A stretch of DNA of 64,000 nt from Candidatus Altarchaeales archaeon (GCA_014727915.1 WJMO01000011.1:21466-85465), one strand, 5' to 3'. Shown: positions 16,121 through 25,570, counted from the stretch's first letter. The notes: generated by a model from the letters alone, not told the origin. Translations and numbers: made by a program.

Positions 16121-17311
16121 TCACATCCAAACTCCCGCGATCGCTTCCCCGCAGAACCTGCAATTCCCATCTTGGAGGTTGTTCTCCGTTATCCTGTATC
16201 CTGCCCTGCCTATGACGGTCCTACCGCATCGGGGGCAGATGGTGTCTTCCAGTTGTAGTTGGGGTGCGTTGCCGACGAAAACGTAGTTCAATCCCGCGTC
16301 AGATGCGATGTCCCTTGCGTTGGTGAGGACTTCAAGGGGTGTTGGCGGTAGCTTTGTCAGCTTGTACTGGGGGTGGAACCTGCTGAAATGGAGGGGGTAG
16401 TCGCCTCCGATGTTCTTGACGATCCATCTGCTCATCTCCCCTATGACGTCTAGGTCGTCGGTCCAGGTTGGCACGATGAGGTTGGTGATCTCGAACCATA
16501 TCCTGTTCTCGTGCAGGGTCTTCAGGGTTTTCAATACCGGCTGTAGGCTGCCGCCGTTCAACTCCAGGTAAATGTTGTCTCTGAACCCTTTCAAGTCGAC
16601 GTTCGCAGCGTCCAAGACCGTGCAGAACCTCTCAAGCGGCTCCTCGTTCATGTGTCCGTTGGTTATCCACAGGTTCCTCACTCCCTCCTCCCTCGCTATC
16701 ACGCTCGTGTCGTACATGTACTCGTAGAATATGGTGGGCTCGTTGTAGGTGTATGCTATCGACTTGCACCCCTGCTGCAAGGCTCCTGCGACGACGGCAT
16801 CGGGGAAGAGCTCCCCGTTTTCGGTCTCCTCCGGGGGATACTGGCTTATCTCCCAGTTCTGGCAGTTCAAACACCTGAGGTTGCACCCTGCCGTCGCTAT
16901 GCTGAAGGCCTTGGACGCCGGCAGGAAATGGAATAGGGGCTTCTTCTCTATGGGGTCCACGTGGACCGAGCAGGGGTTCCCGTAGACGAGAGAATAGAGT
17001 CTGCCGCCGTGGTTCACCCTAACCCTGCATATGCCCCTCTGGCCAGGCTGTAGGCTGCAGGTGTTGGGGCATAGGCCGCACCGCACCGTCCCACCCAGGT
17101 CCCGGTAATCGTATGCTTCCCTGCTCCACTTCCACAGCTCAGAGGGGGCGGCGGTCACCTCCGAACCGCCGTTGGGTCTGCTTTCCGGCTTCCCCTTCGA
17201 CAGCTCGTTGACGATGTATCCTCCAGCACCCAATCCCACGGCTCCGACGGCCGCCTTCTTGAGGAATTCCCTCCTGCTTATGCCCTCGCTCCTATCATCC
17301 CTACTTGCCAC
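16121..17311 (-). CDS. AmmeMemoRadiSam-system radical SAM enzyme with Tat signal
   Basis: 396 aa. The radical SAM cluster motif is CNLRCLNC (C143, C147, C150), preceded by CGLCPNTCSLQPGQRGICRVR as in PflA-like/AmmeMemoRadiSam proteins. Further conserved parts are YTYNEPTIFYEY, NVDLKGF and HFSRFHPQYKL. The C-terminus adds two CxxC pairs (CPRCG, CRFCG), probably a zinc or extra Fe-S site. The N-terminus has a full twin-arginine signal, SRREFLKK (12-19), then AAVGAVGLGAGGYIV. Radical SAM enzymes normally act in the cytoplasm, so export is notable. The Tat genes are 8 kb away and the MEMO-AMMECR1 partner is also predicted to face outward. The start overlaps the upstream gene by 11 bp. Confidence 0.92.
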   Translation of the reverse strand: MASRDDRSEGISRREFLKKAAVGAVGLGAGGYIVNELSKGKPESRPNGGSEVTAAPSELWKWSREAYDYRDLGGTVRCGLCPNTCSLQPGQRGICRVRVNHGGRLYSLVYGNPCSVHVDPIEKKPLFHFLPASKAFSIATAGCNLRCLNCQNWEISQYPPEETENGELFPDAVVAGALQQGCKSIAYTYNEPTIFYEYMYDTSVIAREEGVRNLWITNGHMNEEPLERFCTVLDAANVDLKGFRDNIYLELNGGSLQPVLKTLKTLHENRIWFEITNLIVPTWTDDLDVIGEMSRWIVKNIGGDYPLHFSRFHPQYKLTKLPPTPLEVLTNARDIASDAGLNYVFVGNAPQLQLEDTICPRCGRTVIGRAGYRITENNLQDGNCRFCGEAIAGVWM

Positions 17312-19421
17312 TTGTTAGCCTCAGATACCCTAAAACGTTCACTGCGCAGACAAGCGCGCAGACGGTTAATATTCCCACTGCGGGTATTAAAAAGACGCTG
17401 ACCAGCATGCACCCTATGAATGCGCCGAGGAAGTCGAGGCTGTAGAGTGTTCCCGCGGTCTCCCCTGGCGTTTGCTGCCCTTTATTCGCCCTCGCCGCCA
17501 GGGGGAAAACCGACCCCACTATCGACCCCAACGCGGCTGTAATCAAGGGGAAGATTACCTGTGCGGAGAACTGTGCCATCGGCGCGGCCTTCACGGTGTT
17601 CAACGACATGATGACGGCTGCCAGGACCAGCGGATAGGCTGTGGCGGCTGCTATCATCCGCGTCAGGCGTCTTCTTTCCCCTCCCAGTTTCCTGTTGGCC
17701 CTATGGGCTCCCCACGCCAGCCCTACCATGAAAGACGTCACTATCAAACCCACCTGGTGGTATACGAACCCGTAAAGTGCCTGGAATGAGATTAGCAGCA
17801 CAACCTCCAAGGCGGTGCCTGTGAACCCGACACCCATTATGTTAGCTTTCAACGGCTCCAGCCTGAAGTACAATATGGCGGCTGCCAACCCGAAAGCGAC
17901 GGCAAAGTGGGGCAGGTATCCTCTCATGTTGAAGTAGGTCATCCAATACCTGAGGTGGTGGTAGTATGCCGTAGGCTTAAGGTCCCGGTTTAATTCTCCG
18001 CCTGAGGCGATGTTCTCCTCCAGGTAGCTGATCCTCTCGTCGTTGAGCGTTCCAACCAGGTAGTTCTCGTTCACATAGTGTGTTTCAACCCCTGAATCCC
18101 CTACCAAACGCCCTATGCCCGTCTCCAAACCCGAATCCGACGCGAGGTATATGTTCCTCCCTCCTGGTAGTGCGAGGACTTCGGCGAATGCCTCAGTTAG
18201 CGTCGCGTATACGCCCGCGTTCAACATCCTCACCTCCTCGTTCATGTAGTTCTCCGACCCGCTAACTCCCGTTGAGAACACGCCTCCAGGGCTCAATATC
18301 CTCTTCACTTCACTGTAGAACTCGAGGGTGTAGAACCTGTTCAACTGGGCTGTGGTGGGGTCTGGCAGGTCCACGATGACTACATCGTACATGATGGGTG
18401 AGGTTTTGACGTAGATCCTCCCGTCCATGTTGTGCACGTTCACCCGCGGGTCTTCAACCCCGGTTTCTCCAAGGTACTCCCTCGCTAATCTTATTATCTC
18501 CGGGTCTAGTTCGACGTAGTCGACCTGGCTGACGTCATACTTCAGTATCTCCTTCAACGTGCCCGAGACCCCTCCGGAGATCAGGAGCACGTTGTCTGCC
18601 TTGTCCCGCTGGGACATTGGGTAGTGGACAGTCTCCTCGGCTGATACCACGTCGCCGGTGCTGAACAATGGCAGGTTGTTCTCGTAGAAGTTCACCTGCC
18701 CTGACGATTCGGAAACGACGAGGTTCCCATAGCGTGTGTTCACCTGCTCCAGAACATGCTCGCCCTGGAACCTGATGCTGTCCGTCACGTCCTGGAGGTC
18801 GACCGCGAACGCGAATGACACTATCATAAGGCAGATAATTGCAGACCCTATCCTCCACCGTCCCCCGATAGAGTAAAGTCCCGCCGCTGACGCGAGCCCT
18901 GCCACATAGGCTGTCTGGAAGGAGTCCAGCAGGTTCACCAGGAGGAAGGTGAACGCGAGCCCTCCGAGTATGTCACCGGCGGAGTCGAGGATGTAGCCCC
19001 ATCCTATTCCCTCGGCCTTCCGGTCTTCCGCGATTATCGCGCATACCAGCGTGATCTGGACGCCGTAGAGCATGCAGTAGGGGCCGAGTGTCAGAGCAAG
19101 CGAACCCAGGATATGGGCCAGGCCTGCCATCTCACCCCTGACGGTGAGGACGGAGTCAACGGTGTTGGAGACGTAGACTGAAGCCGGGATCAGGAGGGCG
19201 CCGAATGCCAGAGTAAATGCGAACGCGGTCCTGGAGTCCTTTACTTTCACCTTGGCTGCGGTGTGGCTGCCGAGCCCGACCAGTGCCATCCATGCTCCGA
19301 GGGCGAGGCCGAAGACGAGCTCGTTCCCGTAGAAGATGTTGAGGAACTCCCTGAGGAATGTGAGCTGGGCGACCATGGACGCAAAGCCTATCATAACCGC
19401 GGCAAAACCGTATTTGGACAT
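17301..19421 (-). CDS. Polytopic membrane protein with spermidine synthase-like domain
   Basis: 706 aa. About seven TM helices (1-215), a Rossmann methyltransferase-like domain of the spermidine synthase family (about 225-450), then about six more TM helices. Motifs: VLLISGGVSGTLKEIL (cofactor loop), VDYVELDPEIIRLAREYL and DVVIVDLPDPTTAQLNRFYT (the catalytic-Asp segment). These fused membrane forms are usually annotated spermidine synthase, but no aminopropyl transfer is shown for this layout. The downstream radical SAM gene overlaps it by 11 bp, so the two are co-translated and probably co-functional. Divergent from carS. Confidence 0.85.
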   Translation of the reverse strand: MSKYGFAAVMIGFASMVAQLTFLREFLNIFYGNELVFGLALGAWMALVGLGSHTAAKVKVKDSRTAFAFTLAFGALLIPASVYVSNTVDSVLTVRGEMAGLAHILGSLALTLGPYCMLYGVQITLVCAIIAEDRKAEGIGWGYILDSAGDILGGLAFTFLLVNLLDSFQTAYVAGLASAAGLYSIGGRWRIGSAIICLMIVSFAFAVDLQDVTDSIRFQGEHVLEQVNTRYGNLVVSESSGQVNFYENNLPLFSTGDVVSAEETVHYPMSQRDKADNVLLISGGVSGTLKEILKYDVSQVDYVELDPEIIRLAREYLGETGVEDPRVNVHNMDGRIYVKTSPIMYDVVIVDLPDPTTAQLNRFYTLEFYSEVKRILSPGGVFSTGVSGSENYMNEEVRMLNAGVYATLTEAFAEVLALPGGRNIYLASDSGLETGIGRLVGDSGVETHYVNENYLVGTLNDERISYLEENIASGGELNRDLKPTAYYHHLRYWMTYFNMRGYLPHFAVAFGLAAAILYFRLEPLKANIMGVGFTGTALEVVLLISFQALYGFVYHQVGLIVTSFMVGLAWGAHRANRKLGGERRRLTRMIAAATAYPLVLAAVIMSLNTVKAAPMAQFSAQVIFPLITAALGSIVGSVFPLAARANKGQQTPGETAGTLYSLDFLGAFIGCMLVSVFLIPAVGILTVCALVCAVNVLGYLRLTSGK

Positions 19422-19429
19422 TGTCTGCT

Positions 19430-19437
19430 CTTATATT
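19430..19437 (+). promoter_or_regulatory. TATA box of carS
   Basis: CTTATATT centred 27 bp upstream of the carS ATG at 19461. A second AT-rich element at 19445-19454 is at the right distance (28 bp) for the divergent gene at 19421. Confidence 0.55.
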
Positions 19438-19460
19438 ATTTTCTGATAATATTATGTACC

Positions 19461-19982
19461 ATGTTCTCCGACATTATAAGGGTCGTGTGGTTCATTCTGC
19501 CGGCTTATGTGGCGAACTCCATCGCCATAGACGTGTCCGGCGTCCCGTTCCTCAAAAAATACGATACGCCAATGGACTTCGGGAGGTCAGTGGGCGGCAA
19601 GCGGATTCTCGGGGATGGGAAGACCTGGAGGGGGTTCATATCAGGGGTGCTGGCCGCTGTCCTGACTGGTTACCTCCAGCAGTCCTATCAGGCGGACGGG
19701 TTCGTTCAGATGACGCCTTTACTCGGGTTCCTGCTGGGTTTCGGGGCTTTAGGGGGTGATGCGGCGGCTTCTTTCATAAAGCGGAGGACCGGCTTGGGCA
19801 GGGGGCATCCCGTGTTCCTCCTGGACCAGCTCGACTATGTTTTCGGCGCCTTCCTGGCGGCCTCATTAGTTGTTCCCCTGGATTTTCCCCCTCTTTTTTT
19901 AGCTTGTTTAATAACTTTACCCATCCACTACATAAGCAATATAGTGGCGTGGTTGTTGAAGTTGAAGCCTAAACCCTGGTAA
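19461..19982 (+). CDS. carS: CDP-archaeol synthase
   Basis: 173 aa. Activates digeranylgeranylglyceryl phosphate with CTP, a step specific to archaeal ether lipids. Seen: GRSVGGKRILGDGKTWRGF, the CarS/CDP-alcohol signature, then GGDAAASFIKRRTGLGRGH and LLDQLDYVFGAF. Five TM helices. The frame is open upstream, but the ATG at 19461 has the TATA box and starts at the first membrane helix. The next gene starts two bases after its stop. Confidence 0.95.
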   Translation: MFSDIIRVVWFILPAYVANSIAIDVSGVPFLKKYDTPMDFGRSVGGKRILGDGKTWRGFISGVLAAVLTGYLQQSYQADGFVQMTPLLGFLLGFGALGGDAAASFIKRRTGLGRGHPVFLLDQLDYVFGAFLAASLVVPLDFPPLFLACLITLPIHYISNIVAWLLKLKPKPW

Positions 19983-19983
19983 A

Positions 19984-21336
19984 GTGGATTATGAAGCTAT
20001 AGTAGTGGGGGCTGGTGTGAGCGGTCTTCTGTCAGCGTTGGCTCTGTCCAAGGAGGGGAAGAACGTGCTCGTGCTCGAACGGGATGGTGAGGTGGGCGGT
20101 AACCTCCGCACCTACGAGGTTGACGGCTGGTGGGTTGACACGGGCCTTCACGCGATCACGCACGTGGACGACGGCCCGTTGACGAAGCTGATGGACGACT
20201 ACTTCGACGTTATACCGAGGTTCCTCCCCTACGGCAACTACCACATCCGCACCCGGGAGAAGCTTGTGGTTTTCCCTTGGACGATGCAGGCTTGGGTGAA
20301 CTTTGACGTCCTGCCGCAGAATGACAGGTTCCAGCTTATGAGCATACTCGGCGCCTCCGTCGCATCCAGCATCTTCGGCTCGGTGGACAAGAACCAGAGC
20401 GTCTACGACTTCCTGAAGAACAACCGGTTCAGCGACAAGACTTGGCGGTTCATCGACACCTTCAGCTATTTCATGAGCGGGAAGAACATGCGCAAGACCC
20501 CCGTGTGGAGGCTGATGAAGGGGGCCCGTTACATCCAGGAGAACGAGAGCGAGTTCATCGGCGACAAGGTTGTCGGCGGAATCGCCAATGTGGCCAAACT
20601 GCTCGCCTATGACGGCAGCTACCACCAGGCCTACCCGAAGCTGGGAGCTGGGGCGGTGACTGACTGTATCGTCAGGTCTTTCCCCAAGGGCAAGGTGACT
20701 GTGAAGACCTCTGAGGAGGTGAAGGCGTTGGATTGCAGGGATGGGAAGGTGGTTGGCGTCGAAACGGATAACGACAGTTACGCCTCGGATTTGACTGTAT
20801 ACTCTGGTTACATGAGGGACCTTCCCGGGCTTTCCGGGGAATTCGACGAAGACTTCAGGGAATCAGTAGGCTCGTTGGAGCAGAGCACGTCCATCACAGT
20901 GTGGCTGGGGTTGGATGAGGTTCTGCCAGAGTTCGATTACATGGGTGCGGAGGTCTGGTTCGAGGAGGGCAAGTCCTACTGGGGCATGTCCACCAGCAGA
21001 TACAACCAGTCATTCGCTCCGGAGGGCAAGCAGCTTGTGGGTTTCACCGCGATCATAGAGGGCGGCCGGGAATCTGAGGAGAAGGCGCTGATCGAGTCAA
21101 TCTACACTGCCGTCCCGTCCGCCGAGGATCACGTGGAGTTCAGGCACGCGCAGGTCACCATACCTGAGAAGGCGGCGATTACCGTGGGCTCCAGGTTCCC
21201 TGGGCAGAAGGCCCCCTTGGATGGGCTCTACCTGGTGGGGACGGACACGGACATCCGCAGCATGGGCGTTACCAGGGCCGCGTTCTCGGTGGTTGAGATG
21301 CTCAAGATACTGAAGGGAGAAGGGAGGCTAACATGA
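19984..21336 (+). CDS. FAD-dependent oxidoreductase, CrtI/phytoene-desaturase-like
   Basis: 450 aa, GTG start. The dinucleotide-binding fold at the N-terminus (AIVVGAGVSGLLSALALS, then LERDGEVGGNLRTYEVDGW) and the C-terminal GLYLVGTDTDIRSMGVTRA are typical of the phytoene desaturase/protoporphyrinogen oxidase superfamily. It sits directly after carS, so a role in saturating or modifying the isoprenoid chains of membrane lipids is plausible, although the usual geranylgeranyl reductase is another subfamily. Carotenoid desaturation is the alternative. The stop overlaps the larA start (ATGA). Confidence 0.82.
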   Translation: MDYEAIVVGAGVSGLLSALALSKEGKNVLVLERDGEVGGNLRTYEVDGWWVDTGLHAITHVDDGPLTKLMDDYFDVIPRFLPYGNYHIRTREKLVVFPWTMQAWVNFDVLPQNDRFQLMSILGASVASSIFGSVDKNQSVYDFLKNNRFSDKTWRFIDTFSYFMSGKNMRKTPVWRLMKGARYIQENESEFIGDKVVGGIANVAKLLAYDGSYHQAYPKLGAGAVTDCIVRSFPKGKVTVKTSEEVKALDCRDGKVVGVETDNDSYASDLTVYSGYMRDLPGLSGEFDEDFRESVGSLEQSTSITVWLGLDEVLPEFDYMGAEVWFEEGKSYWGMSTSRYNQSFAPEGKQLVGFTAIIEGGRESEEKALIESIYTAVPSAEDHVEFRHAQVTIPEKAAITVGSRFPGQKAPLDGLYLVGTDTDIRSMGVTRAAFSVVEMLKILKGEGRLT

Positions 21337-22577
21337 AGTTAACGCTGCCATACGGTGATTCGACAACGGAGATTGAGGTTGACGATGACCGGGTGCAGGC
21401 TTACATCGAGCCGGCCCACTTCGACAAGCGGGACTTGAAGGATCTTTTACGGGAGTCTTTGGAGGACTCATACGCCCTGAGCCTTGAGGAATTCCTAAAG
21501 GGCAAGAAGTCCATACTGTTGGTTGTGAACGACCTGACCCGCCCCACACCCACTGCGAAGGTGTTGGAGGTTCTCCTGCCCTTGTTGGGTGACAGGGAGT
21601 TGAAGTTCATCATCGCCACCGGCTCTCATAAGCCGCCGGGTAAGCCGGGGTTGAAGACCATACTCGGCGAAGGCGTCTACGAGGCTCATAAGAAGGAGGT
21701 TTACAGCCACGAGGCCAAGGACGACGTGTTCCTAAGGTATGCGGGGGAGACCTCGCGGGGTAACAGCATCTACTTGAACAAGATGCTATGGCTCGTGGAC
21801 GGGGTAATAAACATCAACAGCGTGGAGCCCCATTATTTCGCGGGTTTCACCGGCGGCCGGAAGAGTTTTCTACCGGGTGTGTCCAGTTATAAGACGATCA
21901 CCAAGAACCATTCGTTCGCTTTGGAGGAGGGGAGCCAGCTGTGCAACCTGGAGGGGAACCCCGTTAACGAGGACATGGAGGAGGCCGCCGCATTGGTCCC
22001 CAAGCCGATCTTCAGCTTCAACCTGGTGTTGGACGCGGACAACGACGTGGCCGGCGTTTTCGCTGGCGGGTTGAGGGAGTCTTTCCGGGCGGCCTGCGAG
22101 TTCACCCTCACAAAATACACGTTCTCGTTGGAGGAGAAGGCGGATGTTGTGCTGGCTTTTGTGGAGCGGCCGATGAGCAGGGACCTCTACCAGACTCAGA
22201 AGGTCATCGAGCCCTCGAAGCTCGCGTTGAAGGAGGGGGGTGTTCTCATCTTCGTCTCTCAGTGTGACGGGGGCGTGGGCCCTGAAAACTACTATGCGCT
22301 GATGAGCTCGTCCACGAACCCTCATGAGATATTGATGAGCATACAGCAGAAGTACAAGCTCGGCTACCACAAAGCCGCCCGCCTGTTGGAAATCGCCACC
22401 TGGGCGGACATGTACGCGGTAACCGACCTGGAAGACCATGTCCTAGAGCGCGTCTTCATGAAACCCTTCAGCACCGCTCAGGAAGCAGTCGACACCGCAC
22501 TCAAAGAAAAAGGCCCCCAAGCCAAAATAATCATAATCAAAAACGCACTCATCACAATACCACAAAACAAAGCTTAG
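21333..22577 (+). CDS. larA: LarA-family nickel-pincer racemase/epimerase
   Basis: 414 aa. Lactate racemase family (DUF2088 N-terminal domain). Motifs: NDLTRPTP (66-73), TGSH (H99), EPHYFAGFTGGRKSFLPG with H167 and K177, and H193. The 10- and 16-residue spacings of H167-K177-H193 match H174-K184-H200 of the characterised enzyme, which bind the nickel pincer nucleotide. The substrate may be lactate or another 2-hydroxyacid. Cofactor genes larB, larC and larE are not in the window. AGGGAGG precedes the start. The last ~100 bp become AT-rich just before the RHS island. Confidence 0.88.
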   Translation: MKLTLPYGDSTTEIEVDDDRVQAYIEPAHFDKRDLKDLLRESLEDSYALSLEEFLKGKKSILLVVNDLTRPTPTAKVLEVLLPLLGDRELKFIIATGSHKPPGKPGLKTILGEGVYEAHKKEVYSHEAKDDVFLRYAGETSRGNSIYLNKMLWLVDGVININSVEPHYFAGFTGGRKSFLPGVSSYKTITKNHSFALEEGSQLCNLEGNPVNEDMEEAAALVPKPIFSFNLVLDADNDVAGVFAGGLRESFRAACEFTLTKYTFSLEEKADVVLAFVERPMSRDLYQTQKVIEPSKLALKEGGVLIFVSQCDGGVGPENYYALMSSSTNPHEILMSIQQKYKLGYHKAARLLEIATWADMYAVTDLEDHVLERVFMKPFSTAQEAVDTALKEKGPQAKIIIIKNALITIPQNKA

Positions 22578-22593
22578 GTCTCTGGATTTTTGA

Positions 22594-23778
22594 ATTTCAG
22601 GTGAAATAGTAGTGGGGCTGTCAGGGACGGCGTGTTCTCTGGGGGTAAACCATTTTAAGATCACTGTGGATGGTAGTTCTCTTAAGGTTGAGGGTTGCGG
22701 TCAATCGGTCGAATCAACGGATTCCTCCTACTCCAACACGGGGGAGATTTCGCTCCAAAACCATTATGGGACTTCCTCCTCCTTCGACAACATAACCGTG
22801 AGGAAATACGCCAACCCTACACCAACCTTTAATGGATTCCACACCGAAGAAACCTACACTCCAAGCCCACCCCTGGGCGGCAGCGGAGAAATATACTATT
22901 ATCACCCTGACCATCTTGGTTCAACTGTTGTGGTTAGTGACAGTGACGGTAATTTAGAAGAGAGAATTTCATATCAGCCGTTTGGCCTACCCCGTCAATC
23001 CAGTGAAGAATTGTACCAGTTCACTAGTCAGGAGTGGGAGGGAGACCTTGGATTCTATGACTACGGAGCTCGTCAGTATAATCCGACCCTTAGGAGGTTC
23101 ATGCAAGCTGATAGTATAATACCAAATCCTTATAATCCGCAAAACATGAACAGATACTCGTATGTACTGAATAATCCACTCATATATATTGATCCTACTG
23201 GTCATGTAGGCTTTATAGTTGGTTTAACGGGTCAGTCAGGTACATATCCTGTTGGAGTAGGTGATAGTATTACAGAAACACAAGGTTTTGCAGTTGCTAT
23301 ATCTTCTGATCTTAAAATAAGTTGGGGTTCTGTTAAAAGTGCTGGTGTGGGGGATATTACTCCTACTGGATCTGCAGGTTTATTATTATTACGATCAGAT
23401 GGTGTAGAACATGTTAGTGGATTCTCTGGTTCCTCAACAGATGTTATGGGTGATACGAGTTTAATGCCTGGAACCAGTGTTGGATTAATTGGTGTTACCA
23501 ATGAAGATGGTGAATGTTCTGGAACTGGCATGACAGTTTCATTAGACATTAATGCTCCTGCAGGGATATTTGGAGCTTCAGCGGGGGTTGTTAATTCTGA
23601 AACAATAGTTACTGAACATACAAATAATGGAGATATAACACATGGTGATACCCAAGCTTATAATAATATATATTCGGAGGTCGCAAATGATTATTTAAGT
23701 GAAGCAGATGTTGCTGGGACACTTGAACGTTTAACAGAAACTGCCAATACTATAATACAAAAAATCACGGGAGAATAA
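22594..23778 (+). pseudogene. RHS tip cassette 1: LamG remnant + RHS core + variable C-terminus
   Basis: Open frame of about 394 codons, truncated at the 5' end; the first usable start is a GTG at 22612. Residues ~10-75 look like the end of a LamG/concanavalin-type domain (FDNITVRKY). The RHS-repeat-associated core follows: YYYHPDHLGSTVVVSDSDG, LGFYDYGARQYNPTLRRFM and NRYSYVLNNPLIYIDPTGH. After DPTGH comes a ~185-aa Gly/Ser/Thr-rich beta-type domain with GFSGSST and no known toxin motif. In intact RHS proteins the segment after the core is the toxin. It is followed 10 bp later by a membrane protein. Called pseudogene because the secreted N-terminal body is missing; the tip is intact. Confidence 0.75.
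22876..22979 (+). repeat. 104-bp perfect direct repeat, copy 1
   Basis: From GGCGGCAGCGG to ATATCAGCC, encoding the GGSGEIYYYHPDHLGS-to-ISYQ part of the RHS core. I compared it base by base with 25592-25695 and found no difference, third codon positions included. Flanks diverge at once on the 3' side. A homologous-recombination or gene-conversion tract. Confidence 0.9.
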
Positions 23779-23788
23779 CAAGAAGACA

Positions 23789-24454
23789 ATGGAAAATAAA
23801 CACAATAATAGGTGGTTTCCATTTGCATTAACCTGGATAAATGGTATGATATATTCCCTAGTTGGTCTTTTACATAGATTTTATGATAAGACTATATTTA
23901 TGGTGTTATTTGCTGTTCTTATTTTTTTAGAACTACTTATTTTCAATTACTTAAAACAAAATAGAAAATATAATCATGACCTACTTAAAATATTCCGATT
24001 ACCTAAATTATCAAAATTATACTTAATCTGCCAAATTCCATTTCTTATACTGCTTATTGATTACAATCTAATAATCATGGCTATATTTATCAGTTCATTC
24101 ATCTGGTTAGTCTTTGCTTATATGTTAAAATTTCATAAACCATTCCAAAAGGAAATTAATTCACTCAACTTCACACATAATACACACCCTTTTTTAATAC
24201 CTGAAGAACTATACAAAAAATTAATTCAATTTTTTATTTCTCTACCTTTAATTTTTGCTATTTCCTTCCTACTTGTTATTCCGCCATTATTCAGATCATT
24301 TAAAGATTTGATTTTTTCACTATTTAGAAAAAATATTTGTATATTAATAACAATCCCCCTTTTTGGGCTAATGTTATATTCATTAATATTTACTGCATAT
24401 TTCCTATACACTCCCCTCTACTACTTTGCCTATTTCCTCTTTAAGAATACATAG
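23789..24454 (+). CDS. Multi-TM membrane protein, putative immunity for cassette 1
   Basis: 221 aa, very hydrophobic, about five TM helices, Lys/Asn/Ile-rich, AT-rich codons. It starts 10 bp after the cassette 1 tip with a weak purine-rich leader (AAGAAG). No family recognised. It holds the place where RHS toxins carry their immunity gene, so a protective role at the membrane is inferred. It is not clearly similar to the two smaller proteins of cassettes 2 and 3. Confidence 0.65.
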   Translation: MENKHNNRWFPFALTWINGMIYSLVGLLHRFYDKTIFMVLFAVLIFLELLIFNYLKQNRKYNHDLLKIFRLPKLSKLYLICQIPFLILLIDYNLIIMAIFISSFIWLVFAYMLKFHKPFQKEINSLNFTHNTHPFLIPEELYKKLIQFFISLPLIFAISFLLVIPPLFRSFKDLIFSLFRKNICILITIPLFGLMLYSLIFTAYFLYTPLYYFAYFLFKNT

Positions 24455-24473
24455 TATGGCATAACTCTTATCA

Positions 24474-25213
24474 ATTGTGTCAGTTTATTTCACCGGAGTT
24501 GGGGTGATTTAGGCTTCTACGATTATGGTGCAAGACAATACAACCCCACACTACGAAGATTCATGCAACCGGACAGTATTATCCCGGATTATTATAATCC
24601 GCAATCGTTGAACCGGTACTCGTACACACTGAATAATCCGTTGAAATATATCGATCCAGATGGACATTTGGGTGTAGAGTATAGTAGTAGCTCTTCAATT
24701 GGTACTTTCCCAATTCCAATACCAAGTATTTCAATTAGTCATGGTATTGGTCATACTATTGATTTCTCGACAGGGGATACTGATCAAGGTGTCAATTTGG
24801 CTATTTCAACTGGTGATACTACTCTCTCAGTCTCAGTAACCTTTAGTATTTCGGTTTTCCCAAATTATCAGGAGATGGGTGATTTTTCTGGAGAGACATC
24901 TGAAACTGGAGGTGAAGTACAAATATTTGGCATCTCGAGTTTATTGAGTGTTGGCAAGCAGGATATTTACTCTCGGGAAGGGCAAGAAACAAATATTAAT
25001 GATAAAATCGGCGACCGTTATACACTTAGTATTGGTAAGGCTCCATTTCGCGCATCTGGAGATTATATGCATGTAGATACTACTTCAATCGAGGTAATGC
25101 CAGATGATTCAGAATCCTTAATAGATGTTCATCGAACAGACAATAAGGGAAATTCAGGAACAGATTCTGAGACACATACCGAATCTGGACTAATAAAAAC
25201 AAAAACCGGATAA
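24474..25213 (+). pseudogene. RHS tip cassette 2: broken RHS core + variable C-terminus
   Basis: RHS homology begins near 24474 with YQLCQFISPELG, a degraded copy of LYQFTSQEW, then shifts frame at about 24500-24506. From 24506 the frame reads DLGFYDYGARQYNPTLRRFM and NRYSYTLNNPLKYIDPDGH. A ~180-aa Ser/Thr/Gly-rich domain (SISHGIGHTIDFSTGDT, FPNYQEMGDFSGETSE) follows to the stop at 25213; the first ATG inside is at 24563. It cannot produce a full RHS core by itself but keeps an intact tip. Followed by a small membrane protein with a good ribosome binding site. Confidence 0.75.
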
Positions 25214-25234
25214 TTAATTAACTAAGGTGGGGAT

Positions 25235-25570
25235 ATGGAACAAATAATCGAAAAAATATTTTACATATTAATCTCAATAGGTGCTCTAATTTTGGTTTAT
25301 GCTCCTATGTTTTATAAAGAAAAACTCGCGAAATATCTGAAAAACAATAAATTAGATATCTATAAATCTTTACCTTCAGATCAATCTTTTCCTTATATTC
25401 TTGAGAGTGATAAGATCGGTTGGATCTCATTTATAAAATATATCTTTTCGAAACACCCACAAGATGACAAAACATGCCTTAAATACAAAAGAATAATTAT
25501 CTTTTCATGGATTGGAATAATCCTTCTATTTTGTTCTATTCTCTACCTATTATATGCTGGGTTTATATGA
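25235..25570 (+). CDS. Two-TM membrane protein, putative immunity for cassette 2
   Basis: 111 aa. TM helices at about 8-25 and 88-108 flank a basic cytoplasmic or external loop. The second half reads KHPQDDKTCLKYKRIIIFSWIG, which aligns with NDPNDDEYTLNMKNKIRLSFLS in the cassette 3 protein (shared xPxDDxxxLxxK before the last TM). The two are thus one family with different specificity. AAGGTGGGG just upstream is a strong ribosome binding site, so it is probably translated. Function inferred from position. Confidence 0.72.
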   Translation: MEQIIEKIFYILISIGALILVYAPMFYKEKLAKYLKNNKLDIYKSLPSDQSFPYILESDKIGWISFIKYIFSKHPQDDKTCLKYKRIIIFSWIGIILLFCSILYLLYAGFI

